Part shown: positions 35,763-46,596 of the stretch, piece by piece
Position numbering within the stretch: the stretch's first letter is position 1
Layout: every line of letters starts with the position of its first letter
NCBI RefSeq assembly: GCF_024323335.1
Contig: NC_066580.1
Coordinates: forward strand, 254,424,977 to 254,488,976
Origin: Lathyrus oleraceus
Lineage: Eukaryota > Streptophyta > Magnoliopsida > Fabales > Fabaceae
Direction: 5' to 3'
Length of the DNA stretch: 64,000 bases
Program-made: the position numbers and the translations under genes
The notes under the pieces: generated by a model
What the model saw: the letters and a program-made list of their open reading frames with translations, nothing else
Databases searched by the model: none
Told to the model about the DNA's origin: nothing

Positions 35763-38700
35763 TGTAATACCCCAATTTTGACCTTAATATCCCTCATGCA
35801 ATTTCATCATAAGCATTAGAATTAGGATCATACCTTGGCATCTTCCTTACCCATCTTTCATTGGGTTTGTTTTGGGAGAGATCACCAAGCACTATGTGAT
35901 TGTATCAGACTTGTATATCATCATTTTACTAACCAAAATACCAAAAATATGTCTTTGCATTTACCTAACTCTTTTGTAGGTAGGGCATGATCTCCATGGA
36001 TCTATCAAGTTCATTTCTAGGGTTTGAGACCCTCATGACAAAGAGCACAACCACGAATTGATCCAAGAATGGTTATGAGCATCATATATGAGTTCTATTG
36101 ACTCCTACATGTTATATTGATCAAGTTTTCTTCAAGAGTTTGAGGGTGATTTGCCTTGGAAACCCTGGTTTGACTAGGTATCTTGAGTAACTTCTCCAAC
36201 AAGCTATCTCACCAATTGATCAAATTTCTTAAGGGGCACTTAAAAGTTCATCATCTTATGCATATATGATCTACAATTAGCCAATAAAGTCCAAATAATT
36301 GAAGGTTAGCAAGGTGGTTGATGGTAGTTGGCCAGATGGATTCATCTCATCAAAACTGGGTCTCCCTAGACCTTATCTCCTACAATTTTCACCATATGAA
36401 AATTATTCCAAGATCAAAGTTACTATAAATGACATTACAAACAACTTTCATGTTTATACCTAGAGCTAGTTTTGCTTGTAAAATCATTTTCTATGTTGAA
36501 ACATTATAGGTCATTTTGTCTAAACCCTAATTTGAAAGTCAACTTCCCAAGGCCATAACTTGCTCATTTTTTATGATATGAAAGATTTCCAAGTTGAAGA
36601 ATCAAATTCAAGATGTCTACTTCAACTTTAATGTTTGGAGTGAGATCTAATTCAACTTTTATGAGCATGTGATATAAGGTTACATTATAGGTCATTTTTG
36701 ACCTATACCATTGAACAAGTGATTTTTTCAAACTTCAAAAATACATAACTCTATCATTATAAATCAAAATGACATGAACTTGGTGACCATTTTTAAGGTC
36801 TTTTAAAGGGATACAACTTTGAAGAAAACACGTTTCTCGTTTGAAGCTCACATAAAAAGTTAAGTAAGGTGGAATATTGAGGTATATGGCTTGACACTTA
36901 GAAAAAATTTCAACATGTTGAAATTTCCAAACTTCCACCTCAAAACTCTCCATGCTTCAAGCTCCAAATGAAAAAGTGTTGAACATAAAACTTGTTCCCC
37001 TTGATCCAAGCTTTCCAAAGAACCTAAGTTCATGCATTTTGGATGAGGTTTGCTAGGTCTGCGCATGGCTTTAACAGGGCTGCATCATTAGAAATAGTCA
37101 ATTGCACAAATTTCAGTTCACAATGCCTTGCCATCCAAGCTTCATTCAGACCTCAATTGGAATCATTTTGGACCTTATTGCATTGCATCATGGGCATGCA
37201 CATGCCCATGCACTCGTGCCATCCACATTGCTAAATTTGGACAGATTTTGAAGTGTGCAAAAATCATTCCATTTGGCTATAAATATAAGACCTCTGAGCT
37301 CATTTGAACAACACTTTGTGCGCCAGCTTTGCCCCTCATTGGAACCCTCTCATTCTAAATGAAAACCTGAGAAATTTCAATTTGAAATTTGAGTTTGAAT
37401 CTCAACTGTTGGAGATTCAAGAACTCCAGGATCTAAAGCCTTGCAACCTCTCTAATCACTTCTTTCTAGATTCTCAAGTGTGATCAGATCGTGTTTGGAG
37501 CAAGCAACATCAAGAACTGCATAACATTGAAGGTAATTTTCAGAAAACTTCATCTCTTCGATTCTCACTCAATTCTACATAATTCTCCTGGATCTTTGGT
37601 TGTCTGAAGTCCTACCAATGTAGGCAAGAAGATTGAGTTTCTTAGAGGTCAAATTGAAGCAACTCACTTGGCACATCTCAAAATTCAACTCCTCATATAT
37701 TTTTATATATTTAGAGTTAGTTGAAATTGAGGTCAGATTCGTGCTCTACGCCATTTTTTGTTTCAGATCATGTCCTCCTTTTTTATTTTGGTGATGGTTG
37801 AAGGTCGACCAGTCCGGTGAGGTCCACTGGAGAAGAAGACCGGAGTTACAGCTTCGGCCGTGTGTTGGAACATCTCCAACCATACGATCCTTTTCCAATG
37901 TTTTAATCTCACGCGTTGGTTCTGATTACCATCCCTGTGGCGCATTGACTTAAGTCCACGGTGGAAAGCACATTGAGGACCACTTGATTTGCCACCTCAA
38001 TTAATGAGGGAGATCAAGTGGTCCACGTTTTTTCATATTTTCTGATTTTTGTTTTAATACTTTTATTTTTATTAAATCATATTAATTTTAATATTGATCC
38101 AAAAAATATGAGAGTTTCACCAAATAACTTTAAAGAATTTCCTCTTTCATATTTTGAATAAAAATTATTTTTTGGATCATTATTAATATTTTTCATGATT
38201 TAATTGATTTTGTGATTATTTTTAATTGTTTAAAAATACTTTTAAGTCTTTAAAAATTCTGAATTTTTTTCTCCAATGTCCTTTGACCTTGTTTGACCTA
38301 TGATAAATCTCATGGCCATTTCTTTGGTGTTTTGATGAGGTTTTAGGAATTTGACAAACCATATTTAATTTAAATATATTATTTTAGTCTTTTTAATTTG
38401 AATAAATGTCAATTAATTATGTTGACCAATTGTGATGACTTGTTTGAGTTTGACTCTTGTTGTTGGGCCTTGGTCAAGGTTGATTTGACTTTGTCAAGTT
38501 AATATCATTGGATTTAGGGGATTGATGGAATGTAGATTCCATCTCCCAAAATTAATGGATGATATTAATTTGGTAAAAGTCCTCCTTTGGCCAATTTGAG
38601 TTTTGATTTATTCCCCTCCCTCTTCATCGCATTCCCCTTCTTTATGCATTCATCTCATTTGGCCTATGATATCTCAAAGTCCTAAGGCTAGTTGATTGAA

Positions 38701-40472
38701 AAATCAACATAAGTATGGATGAGATTAGGCCACCTCTTTTTCATATTCTTTTTGTGTGTGGTATGTTTCATGAGCATAGTTCATTATACTATGTCGATAA
38801 CATGCATTAACACCAAAATTCTATTGTCCGGCCTCAAATAGTTGTGACTTCTACATAAGTCCAATTGGGATTGCTTAATATAGCGCTAAATTTGTGGCAC
38901 AAAAGGCATAACATTCTAGTTAGTGAGATTGTTAGTCTCCCCTCTTTCATGGTATTGTGTGGAAACTTGGCCTTTTTTCCTTCCTTTGGAGATGTATTGG
39001 CTCAAGGATCCATACTTGTGATAAGTGGGTTGAGTGTTCTCCAAAGAATGACTTAAAAAGTGAAAAGCAAAAGCAAAACAATACTAACTTCTAACTCATT
39101 AACAACTAACTTTTAATTTCAAGCCATTTACTTTAATGTCATTTAATTTTAGTCTTTATTCATTTGCCATTATTCATACCATTCTAATTGTTTATGTTAA
39201 TGCAATTTTCACTTCGTCCATTTGGACCATATTGTGTGATATATCTTGTTTGTGTATACTTTGCTTGTTTATGTGGTCTTTCACCATTAATGTACATAAT
39301 AACAATAAAAACCCTAAAAAACTTTTGTGTGGACTGTTGGCTTGATCTTGGACAAATGGACTTAGAATTTAGGTAACATTCCTATGCTAAAGGACTTGGC
39401 CAATGCCAATTTTTGTGAAACCATGTGCTAGCAATTTGAAACTTCATTTGATACATCATTCAAGATCCCTCTGAGTTCATCTGCAACATGATCATTGTGA
39501 AGCTGTTATTTTGAACCCGTGACATGTGGAATTCATCTGTTACATGGGCTAATTTGAAGTAGATCATGGAGTGGCTAAAGCTTGGATGTGGCTATCTTTA
39601 TTTGATGCCTTTTCTCTTCAAGATTGATATAATTTTGCATTTGTGTGTTGTTTAATTCTAAATGTCCAAGGGAAATTGGGGTTTCTATATGGCATTCTAG
39701 CCTATTGGATTGCTACCTATCGGCCAGATCTTTTCAACTCTTAACTTTTAATTTTTTGCATAGGATTAGTATCTTCATCTTCTACCCATTTCTTTAATTT
39801 CAAAATCTCTCCCTCCTTTTAAAATCTTCTTTGTTTGAACTATTTTTGTTTTAAACTTTGACCACTTTGCAAAAAAGGATAGAAACTTTGGCCTTATGCC
39901 ATTGAATTTTCAAACTCCTTTTTCTTAATCAAACTTGTAAATAAACTTAACTATACTTGACTTAAACTTTCAAAAGCCAAAAAGAACTAACTAATTCAAA
40001 CCATTTTCAGGCCTTTGTGCCTTTCAAACTTAATTTTTTATAAAAGCAATGCATCCACTTTGAAACTTGTATCACGAACTATGAGGTTTTGATCCCTCAT
40101 TTTTATGTTGGTACGTAGGCACAATTCCGAAGGTCTTGTTAAACACAAAAATATAATTAATGAATTCTTTTCTCATCCCCTCATTCTATTTGTTTGTAAA
40201 CATCATGTTTGTACCAAATACATATGCACACAAAAAAGGGCTCCCTAGGAGTACCTAGGACACTTTGGGTGCTAACACCTCCCCTCTATGTAACCAACCC
40301 CCTTACTTGTAATCTCTGACATTTTATTAGTTTTGATTTGAAAACTTCTTACTTTTGGGTTTTGTTCGTACTTTTTTCCTTTTTCCTTGGAAACAATAAA
40401 AACGCGGTGGCGACTCTTGTTATTTGATGTCTAGCTTATCCATAGCTTGATGATCATGAATTTACCGCTACA
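35763..40472 (+). mobile_element. 5' LTR of Ogre A (4710 bp)
   Basis: Starts TGTAATACCCCAATTTTGAC and ends TTTACCGCTACA, followed by the PBS. It is a Tat/Ogre-sized LTR. A TATA box at 37278 splits it into about 1.5 kb U3 and about 3.2 kb R-U5. Landmarks are ACTCCGG-type blocks near 37840, GGTACGTAGGCA near 40110, CTCCCTAGGAGTACC near 40240 and TGGCGACTCT at 40408. Short ORFs inside (for example 39136-39376) are not conserved. It is inserted in copia RT; its last 2.7 kb is an inverted copy of LTR F at 17381-20105. Confidence 0.93.
37278..37285 (+). promoter_or_regulatory. TATA box of the Ogre A LTR
   Basis: TATAAATA within GGCTATAAATATAAG, 1.5 kb into the LTR, similar in relative position to the TATA-like boxes of LTRs B and G. 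Confidence 0.6.
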
Positions 40473-40481
40473 GAAATTATG

Positions 40482-40499
40482 TGGCGACTCTGTTGGTGA
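40482..40499 (+). promoter_or_regulatory. Primer-binding site of Ogre A
   Basis: TGGCGACTCTGTTGGTGA, nine nucleotides after the LTR end. It differs at two positions from the B and D PBS (TGGCGACTCTGCTGGGGA). Probably a tRNA-Arg type. Confidence 0.85.
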
Positions 40500-41256
40500 G
40501 TAGTCTCCACTGGTTTTAGCCTACTTTTTTGTGTGTATATATTTGTATATATGTGATGTTTGTATATATGTATGTGTGATATAATCTGCTTGTGTGGAGT
40601 AGTCCTTAACAAGTTGGCTTGAGATCCATCTGCTCAGTGGAGACTCTTTTGGATTTGGAAATGTCACACAAGTATTTATGGTTAGGCATTACTATCTCTG
40701 ATTTGGGTCCAAGAAGCTGAGGACCTTTGAACATTTAACCCCTCTTGGCCTATTTAGGACGTAGTGCGAAGACTATTCAAGTGTAGACTTGATAACGGTT
40801 GTTATGTGATACTACACTCAGACGAGTTTCTCTTGAGAATATTATGGGGCGATGAGTCAGTCATCTTAGCCTGTAATATCCGATAGATGGAATTAAGACT
40901 CTGGGAACTTTTTAGAACATGATCTACAGGTTTTTATCCTTAGTTAACTCCTTTGGGATGGTTCTTATCCAGACTTCATGCTCGTGACTTACAACAAACC
41001 CTTGATTCTTGGTTAATCCAATTAAGTCTTGTCAATATCAATGGAGCTTGGGTGTTGATAAGGTTTAAACCATAATCTACCAAAATGGATGATTGATCTT
41101 GACAATGACTTGATTCATCCCTTGACCTTTGTTTGTTTGCCTTGTGTGTGATCCCTTATTTGGGATTGTTGCATTCATGAATTCATGTGCATCATAACAT
41201 TCATCACACGAAAATTTCAAGGAACTGATGTATTATTTGCAAATATTTTCCAGACC
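40500..41256 (+). other. Untranslated leader of Ogre A
   Basis: 757 bp before ORF1, no ORF. Collinear with the B leader: GGACGTAGTGCG near 40757 and 57734, and GTGATACTACACTCA/GCGATACTACACTCA. It contains one copy of the long-range inverted repeat (41029-41105) that is duplicated in B. Confidence 0.8.
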
Positions 41257-42756
41257 ATGGATTGTGGATGAAGGAACACTAAGAAGTACAGTTTCAGATG
41301 TCCCGACTTGAAAGAGTTAAGGAAGCTAGCATCTTTCGTATTAGATCCCTTGGACTTCAAACAACGCCATAGGAAGCTTCTATCTATCTTGTCTGTTGAT
41401 GTGGTTGAAGGACTTCTGAGTGTGCTAGTGTTGTTCTATGATCCTCTCTACCGCTATTTCACTTTCCCAGATTTTCAGCTTGTGCCTACCTTGGAGGAGT
41501 ATTCTCATCTTTTGGGGATACCTGTTTCTAGTAGAGTACCTTTTAGTGGATTGGAGGAGATTCCACAATCTAATCTTATTGCTGAAGCTCTTCACTTGAA
41601 GAAATCTGAGATAGAGGCTCATTGGGTGAATAAAGGAGGATTGTTTGGGTTGCCATCTAATTTCCTCATCAAGGAAGTTGATGCTTTTGCTCAGGCCGGT
41701 AGTATGGATTCTTTTGAAGCTATCTTTGTGTTGCTCATTTATGGATTAGCTTTGTTCCCTAACATTGACGGTTTTGTTGATGTTAACACCATTAGACTTT
41801 TCTTGATTGGGAATCATGTGCCTACTTTGTTGGGTGATATGTATTTCTCTTTGCATCTAAGGAATTCTAAGGATGGTGGAACGATTGTCTGTTGTATCCC
41901 TCTTCTGTACAAGTGGTTTATTTCGCACTTGCCTCAGATACCTGCTTTTATGGAGAACAAACAATGTCTATGGTGGTCTCAGAGACTTATGTCTCTCACT
42001 AATGATGATATAGTTTGGTATGATCCTTCTTTGGGTAGTTTGGACATTATTGATAGTTGTGGTGAATTCTCTAATGTGCCTCTCATTACACAAGAAGGAA
42101 TTAACTACAACCCTGCTTTGGCTCGTTGTCAGCTTGGGTTCCCCTTAAGAGACAAACCTAATAACACTTTGTTAGAAGGTCTTTTCTATCAAGAGGGTAA
42201 AGATCCCCAACATTTGAAGCAGAAGATTGTGCATTCTTGTCATAATGTGCATAGGAAGGTAAGATACGAGCTTGGTCCGTGCAATTGTGTAGCTTTGGAA
42301 GCTTACACTCTTTGGGTGAAGAAGAGAGCTTTGAAATTGAAGATGCCTTATCCTTGTGAAAGACCTATGTCTATGGTTGTGGTTGAGCCATTAACTCTCC
42401 CTAACCAAGATGTAGAGGAGTTGGAAGACGCGCTCGTCAAGATGAAGCAAGAGAAGGATATGTGGGAAGAGCGTTTTCGCGCTTTGAGCAAGAAGCATGA
42501 AGAGTTGTAGTTGGAGTCTAAGGACAAAGATGCACTTATTGAGCTACTTGAAGACCGAGTGACAAAGAGACAGAGAGAGCTAGAGGTTTCATCTTCTAGC
42601 ATGCCTTAGCCTTTCGTTGCTTTGAAGAAGATTGTTGATCATCTTGTCCTCGAGAAGACTCAGATGAAAGCTTCTTTTGAGACCGAGATCCGTCGCATTC
42701 GAAGGAAGTACGCGCCTTCCGCTAGGTCTTCTGACGTTGTAGTTAGGGATCCTTAG
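41257..42756 (+). pseudogene. Ogre A ORF1 (extra protein before gag)
   Basis: A 499-codon frame from ATG 41257 to TAG 42754. The protein contains LDFKQRHRKLLSILSVD, PDFQLVPTLEEYSHLLGIPV, IPLLYKWFISHLPQIP and LMSLTNDDIVWYD, and ends in a charged, probably coiled-coil stretch from about 42400 (KMKQEKDMWEERFRALSKK). Ogre elements carry such an ORF upstream of gag; its function is unknown and I see no catalytic motif. I chose the ATG because it aligns with the ORF1 start of B (58341). Damage: TGA at codon 5 (41269), TAG at 42508 and TAG at 42607. The open stretch between the first two is intact. Confidence 0.88.
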
Positions 42757-43026
42757 GATGACTAGTCTCCTTTTCTCTTGTACTTTTTATTTGGTTTCTG
42801 AAATTGTACTCAGTGTAATCCTTCCAATTATATAAATGAAAAGAGATTTTTGGTCATATAAAAATTATTGCAATTGTTGTTAAATATATATTTGCAAATG
42901 GTATAGTAAGTTCCTTGGAAAACAAAAATAAATAATCAAGCATTACATTTCATGCATCATTTGCATAAGCAGGTTTCTCTTTCGCCAGATGTCTCATTGG
43001 TGTTTCTTTTATGCTTTAGCCAAGAT

Positions 43027-44700
43027 GACTCATCGATACAACACCCGTGCCAATCATATCAAAATTATGGAGCATCTAGAGCAAGAGAACATAGAGTTAA
43101 AGGACGAGATCGTCCGCCTGACTGCCATGATGGAGTCAGTTCTTGCCGCTCAGAGCCAAGCTTCTCCAACACCCGCAACTCCTCCTCTGAGGACAGTTAT
43201 TTCAGAGGTGGCTACCTCTACCATGCCTGCTGCTACCGCTCATTTTGTGCCCACTATGTCTGCTAGATTCCCGTGGGGAATGCCGTCCAACTTTATGCCT
43301 GAAGGCTTTGCGCCTAGTTTTGCTTCCATGTCGGCATCTAGCCCGGTCATGTTTGTGCCACCTCCCGTTGTGCACACCTTACCTCGTGTAGAGGACACCA
43401 TTTATCACTCTGAGTCGTCTGGGGGTCCGAATGTTTATGAGAAAATGGATGAAATGAAGGGTCAGTTTCTTGAGTTGCGCAAGGAATTGGAGACGCTAAA
43501 GGGTAAGGATTTGTTTGGGAAGAGTGTTGTTGAGTTGTGTTTAGTGCCCAACGTCAAGATCCCGGTGAAGTTCAAAGTTCCTGACTTTGAAAAGTATAAA
43601 GGGAACACTTGTCCACTAAGTCACCTAGTGATGTATGCTCACAAGATGTCTACTCAGACTGACAATGATCAACTGTTGATTCACTACTTCCAGGATAGTC
43701 TGAACGGTGGTGCGCTCCGTTGGTATATGGGATTAGACAGTGCAACGGTTCGTACTTTCAATGACTTGGGAGAGGCTTTTTGTCAAGAAATATAAGTACA
43801 ATATGGACATGGCGCCTAATAGAGACCAGCTGAGGTCTATGTCTCAGAGAGATAAGGAGACGTTTAAAGAGTATGCACAGAGATGGAGGGAATTGCCTGC
43901 CCAGATCACTCCTCCATTGGAGGAAAAAGAGATGACAAAGATCTTTCTGAAAACTCTAAGTTCATTTTATTATGAACGAATGATTGCTAGTGCCCCCAGT
44001 GACTTTACTGAAATGGTAAACTTGGGGATGAAGCTTGAGGAAGGAGTCCGAGAGGGACGTTTGTCGAAAGATGAAGCATCGTCGAGTAAGATGTACGATA
44101 GCAATTTTGGGAAGAAAAAGGACAATGAAGCGAATGCAATTTCCAGTGGGAGGCAGAGGAGGCCTTAGATCAGAAGGAATCTACCATCCCGTCAATATCA
44201 TCATCAAGTATCTTCAGTTATCCCTGTGTTTTCTAATAAACAATCAACACCAGTTCAACAACAACAACGTCAACAACAACATTCGCAACAATGAACAAAC
44301 ACCTACGACAACAGCAATACCAACAACAATCATCATCAACAAAACTTTGAGAGAAAGAAGGTCTCTTTCGACCCAATTCCTATGTCTTATGCAGAATTGT
44401 ATCCCTCTTTAGTTCTCAAGAACTTAATCCAATCGAGGAACCCACCGCAAATTCCAGAACCACTTCCATGGTGGTACAAGCCTGAGCTTCGTTGTGCTTT
44501 TCATCAAGGAGCACCCGAACATGATATCGAGAATTGTTATCCGCTCAAGTATGAGGTTTAGAAGCTGATGAAGAATGGAATGGTGTCCTTCGAGGACCTT
44601 GTGCCGAATGTGAAAGCAAATCCGCTACCCGCCCATGGGAACTCTTCTATGAATATGGTGGATGGTTATCCTAGAGAGTTAAGGTTTTTGATGTGCGTTT
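43027..44700 (+). pseudogene. Ogre A gag
   Basis: ATG at 43027 (MTHRYNTRANHIKIMEHLEQ) after a 270-bp spacer from ORF1. An N-terminal coiled coil (EQENIELKDEIVRL) precedes a Pro-rich linker. The capsid core follows with DFEKYKGNTCPLSHLVMYA and IHYFQDSLNGGALRWYMGL. A 1-nt insertion in a T run near 43778 shifts the frame; the rest (YAQRWRELPAQITPPLEEKE, FYYERMIASAPSDFTEMV) is read from the next frame to TAG 44166. A CAA-rich low-complexity tract at 44230-44345 and a zinc-knuckle-like CAFHQGAPEHDIENC near 44490 follow, with further stops. Confidence 0.9.
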
Positions 44701-46341
44701 TATCTGGAGATCCTTGGTGCAGATGCATAAGGATGTTTATTTGGTAAGTGATTGTGAACATGACCATGACAATTATGTTATTTGTAGTGTTAACCCGAGG
44801 GGTTGCGAAGTTGTGAAAAGGGACATTCAGTGAATGATGGATGAAGGCATGATTTAAATTGTTCAATCTTGTCATGTAGATGACGATGTAAATTTCATAG
44901 TGCCCATTTTCAAGCAGCCAGAGAGATTGGTAATCCAGTACGACAACAACAACAGTAACAATGTCAACAATAAATCAGTATCGTCATTGGTTATACGGTT
45001 AGTGGGCCCATTCTCGTATTCATCTGATAAAGTTGTGTCGTACCAGTATAATGCTACAATGATAGAAGGTGGTTAAGAGGTCTCGTTGCCTACGACTAGC
45101 TCTGTGGTGAGCATTGTCGATGTGACCAAGGTAACCCGCAGTGGTCAAATGTTTCGGTCGATGTTCCCAAAAGATAAAGAAGAATCAATTGTTGGAAAGA
45201 AGGTAGAAGCGCCTATTGTAGATCCAGTTGGTGCTTCAAAGGGTAAGTTTGATGAATCCAGCGATTTGAAGGCTAACGATGATGATGAGGTACTTCGGTT
45301 AATCAAAAGGAGTGAGTTTAATATGGTGGAGCAACTGCTCCAAACCCCCTCAAAAATCTCAGTGTTGTCTCTACTCATGAATTCTGAAGCGCACAGAGAA
45401 GCACTGTAGAGATTTCTGGAACAAGCTTTTGTAGAACATGATGTTACAGTGGATCAATTCGATCATATCATGGCTAACATCACTTCTTGCAATAATCATA
45501 GCTTATGTGATGAAGAACTCCCTGAGGAGGGCAAAAATCATAATATGGCTTTGCACATCTCCATGAATTGCAAAGAGGATGCTTTGTCAAATGTGCTTGT
45601 TGAAACCGGATCGTCGTTGAATGTACTACCAAAGTCAACTTTGTCAAAGCTATCGTACCAAGGAGCACCTATGAGGTTTAGCGGTGTAATCGTCAAAGCT
45701 TTTGACGGTTCGCACAAAACAGTTATTGGTGAAGTGGACCTTCCAGTATAGATAGGTTCGAGTGATTTTCAAATTACTTTTCAAGTAATGGATATCCACC
45801 CGGCCTACAGTTGCTTGTTGGGAAGGCCATGGATCCATGAGGCAGGAGCTGTTACTTCAACTTTGCACCAGAAGCTCAAATTTGTGAAGAATGGCAAGCT
45901 TGTGATCGTTGGTGGGGAGAAGGCGTTGTTGGTTAGCCAACTGTCATCTTTCTCTTATGTTAAAGCTGAGGATGAGGCTGGAACTCCGTTCCAAGCCTTA
46001 TCTATTGCTGTTGAAAAGAGAGTTGGGGAACCTATGTCCTCATTGAAAGATGCCAAGAAGATTGTGGAAGAAGGCAATGTTGATCAGTGGGGGCGCATGG
46101 TAGACGTCTTCGACAACAAAGGTAGAACCAGTTTGGGGTTCCAGAAAGGTTCATCAACCGCAAGGTCTGAAGATATGCAACTTAGCTTCCGTAGCGGGGG
46201 GTTCATTCATGGTAATGAACAACACTTAGCTGTTGTTCTAGAGGATGACGAAGAGGAAGACTGCACCAATTTTGTGACGCATGGAAAGGCTTGCAACAAT
46301 TGGACTGTTGTTGATATTCCTGTTATTTTGCATCGATCTAA
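44701..46341 (+). pseudogene. Ogre A protease region
   Basis: 44701-45085 is a broken linker with several stops (TGA near 44832, TAA near 44856 and 45074). From 45086 one frame runs to the intron donor: LLQTPSKISVLSLLMNSEA, then the protease core SNVLVETGSSLNVLPKSTL, in which the catalytic Asp is Glu (GAA, 45602-45604), and GRPWIHEAGAVTSTLHQK. TAG at 45407 and TAG at 45749 interrupt it. C keeps DTGSS and so does B, so the Glu is a private change that should inactivate the enzyme. Confidence 0.9.
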
Positions 46342-46596
46342 GTAATTGCTTTTATATGTTTTTAAAATCCTTCTCCGATGCCTAAGGGAGAAGTGAACAT
46401 TGTTGGGCATTTTCAAATTGATCATTAATAAAATTAATTCTATTCATCCACATCTATGATGTCTTGTTTTTACTTTTTGCTTTATTCTGAAAATGGTAAT
46501 CACAAAAAACATAAATAAACAATATAATTATCCATCTGCATAATATTTGGTCATAAATTCACTTCTCTAAAATCAAAATATCAAATCATTATGCAG
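46342..46596 (+). other. Ogre-type intron between protease and RT (element A)
   Basis: 255 nt from GTAATTGC to TTATGCAG. The stop TAA (46343-46345) overlaps the donor; after removal AA joins G TTG GTT CCT and the frame runs on into RT. The downstream frame has no ATG near its start, which also argues that it is reached by splicing. Confidence 0.85.

Noticed and set aside
39136..39376. Hydrophobic small ORFs as membrane proteins
   Set aside because: They lie in the Ogre A LTR, overlap in different frames, and the related LTR F does not keep them open.
42952..43266. Alternative ORF overlapping the start of gag A
   Set aside because: It is in a different frame from the conserved gag and has no counterpart in B.
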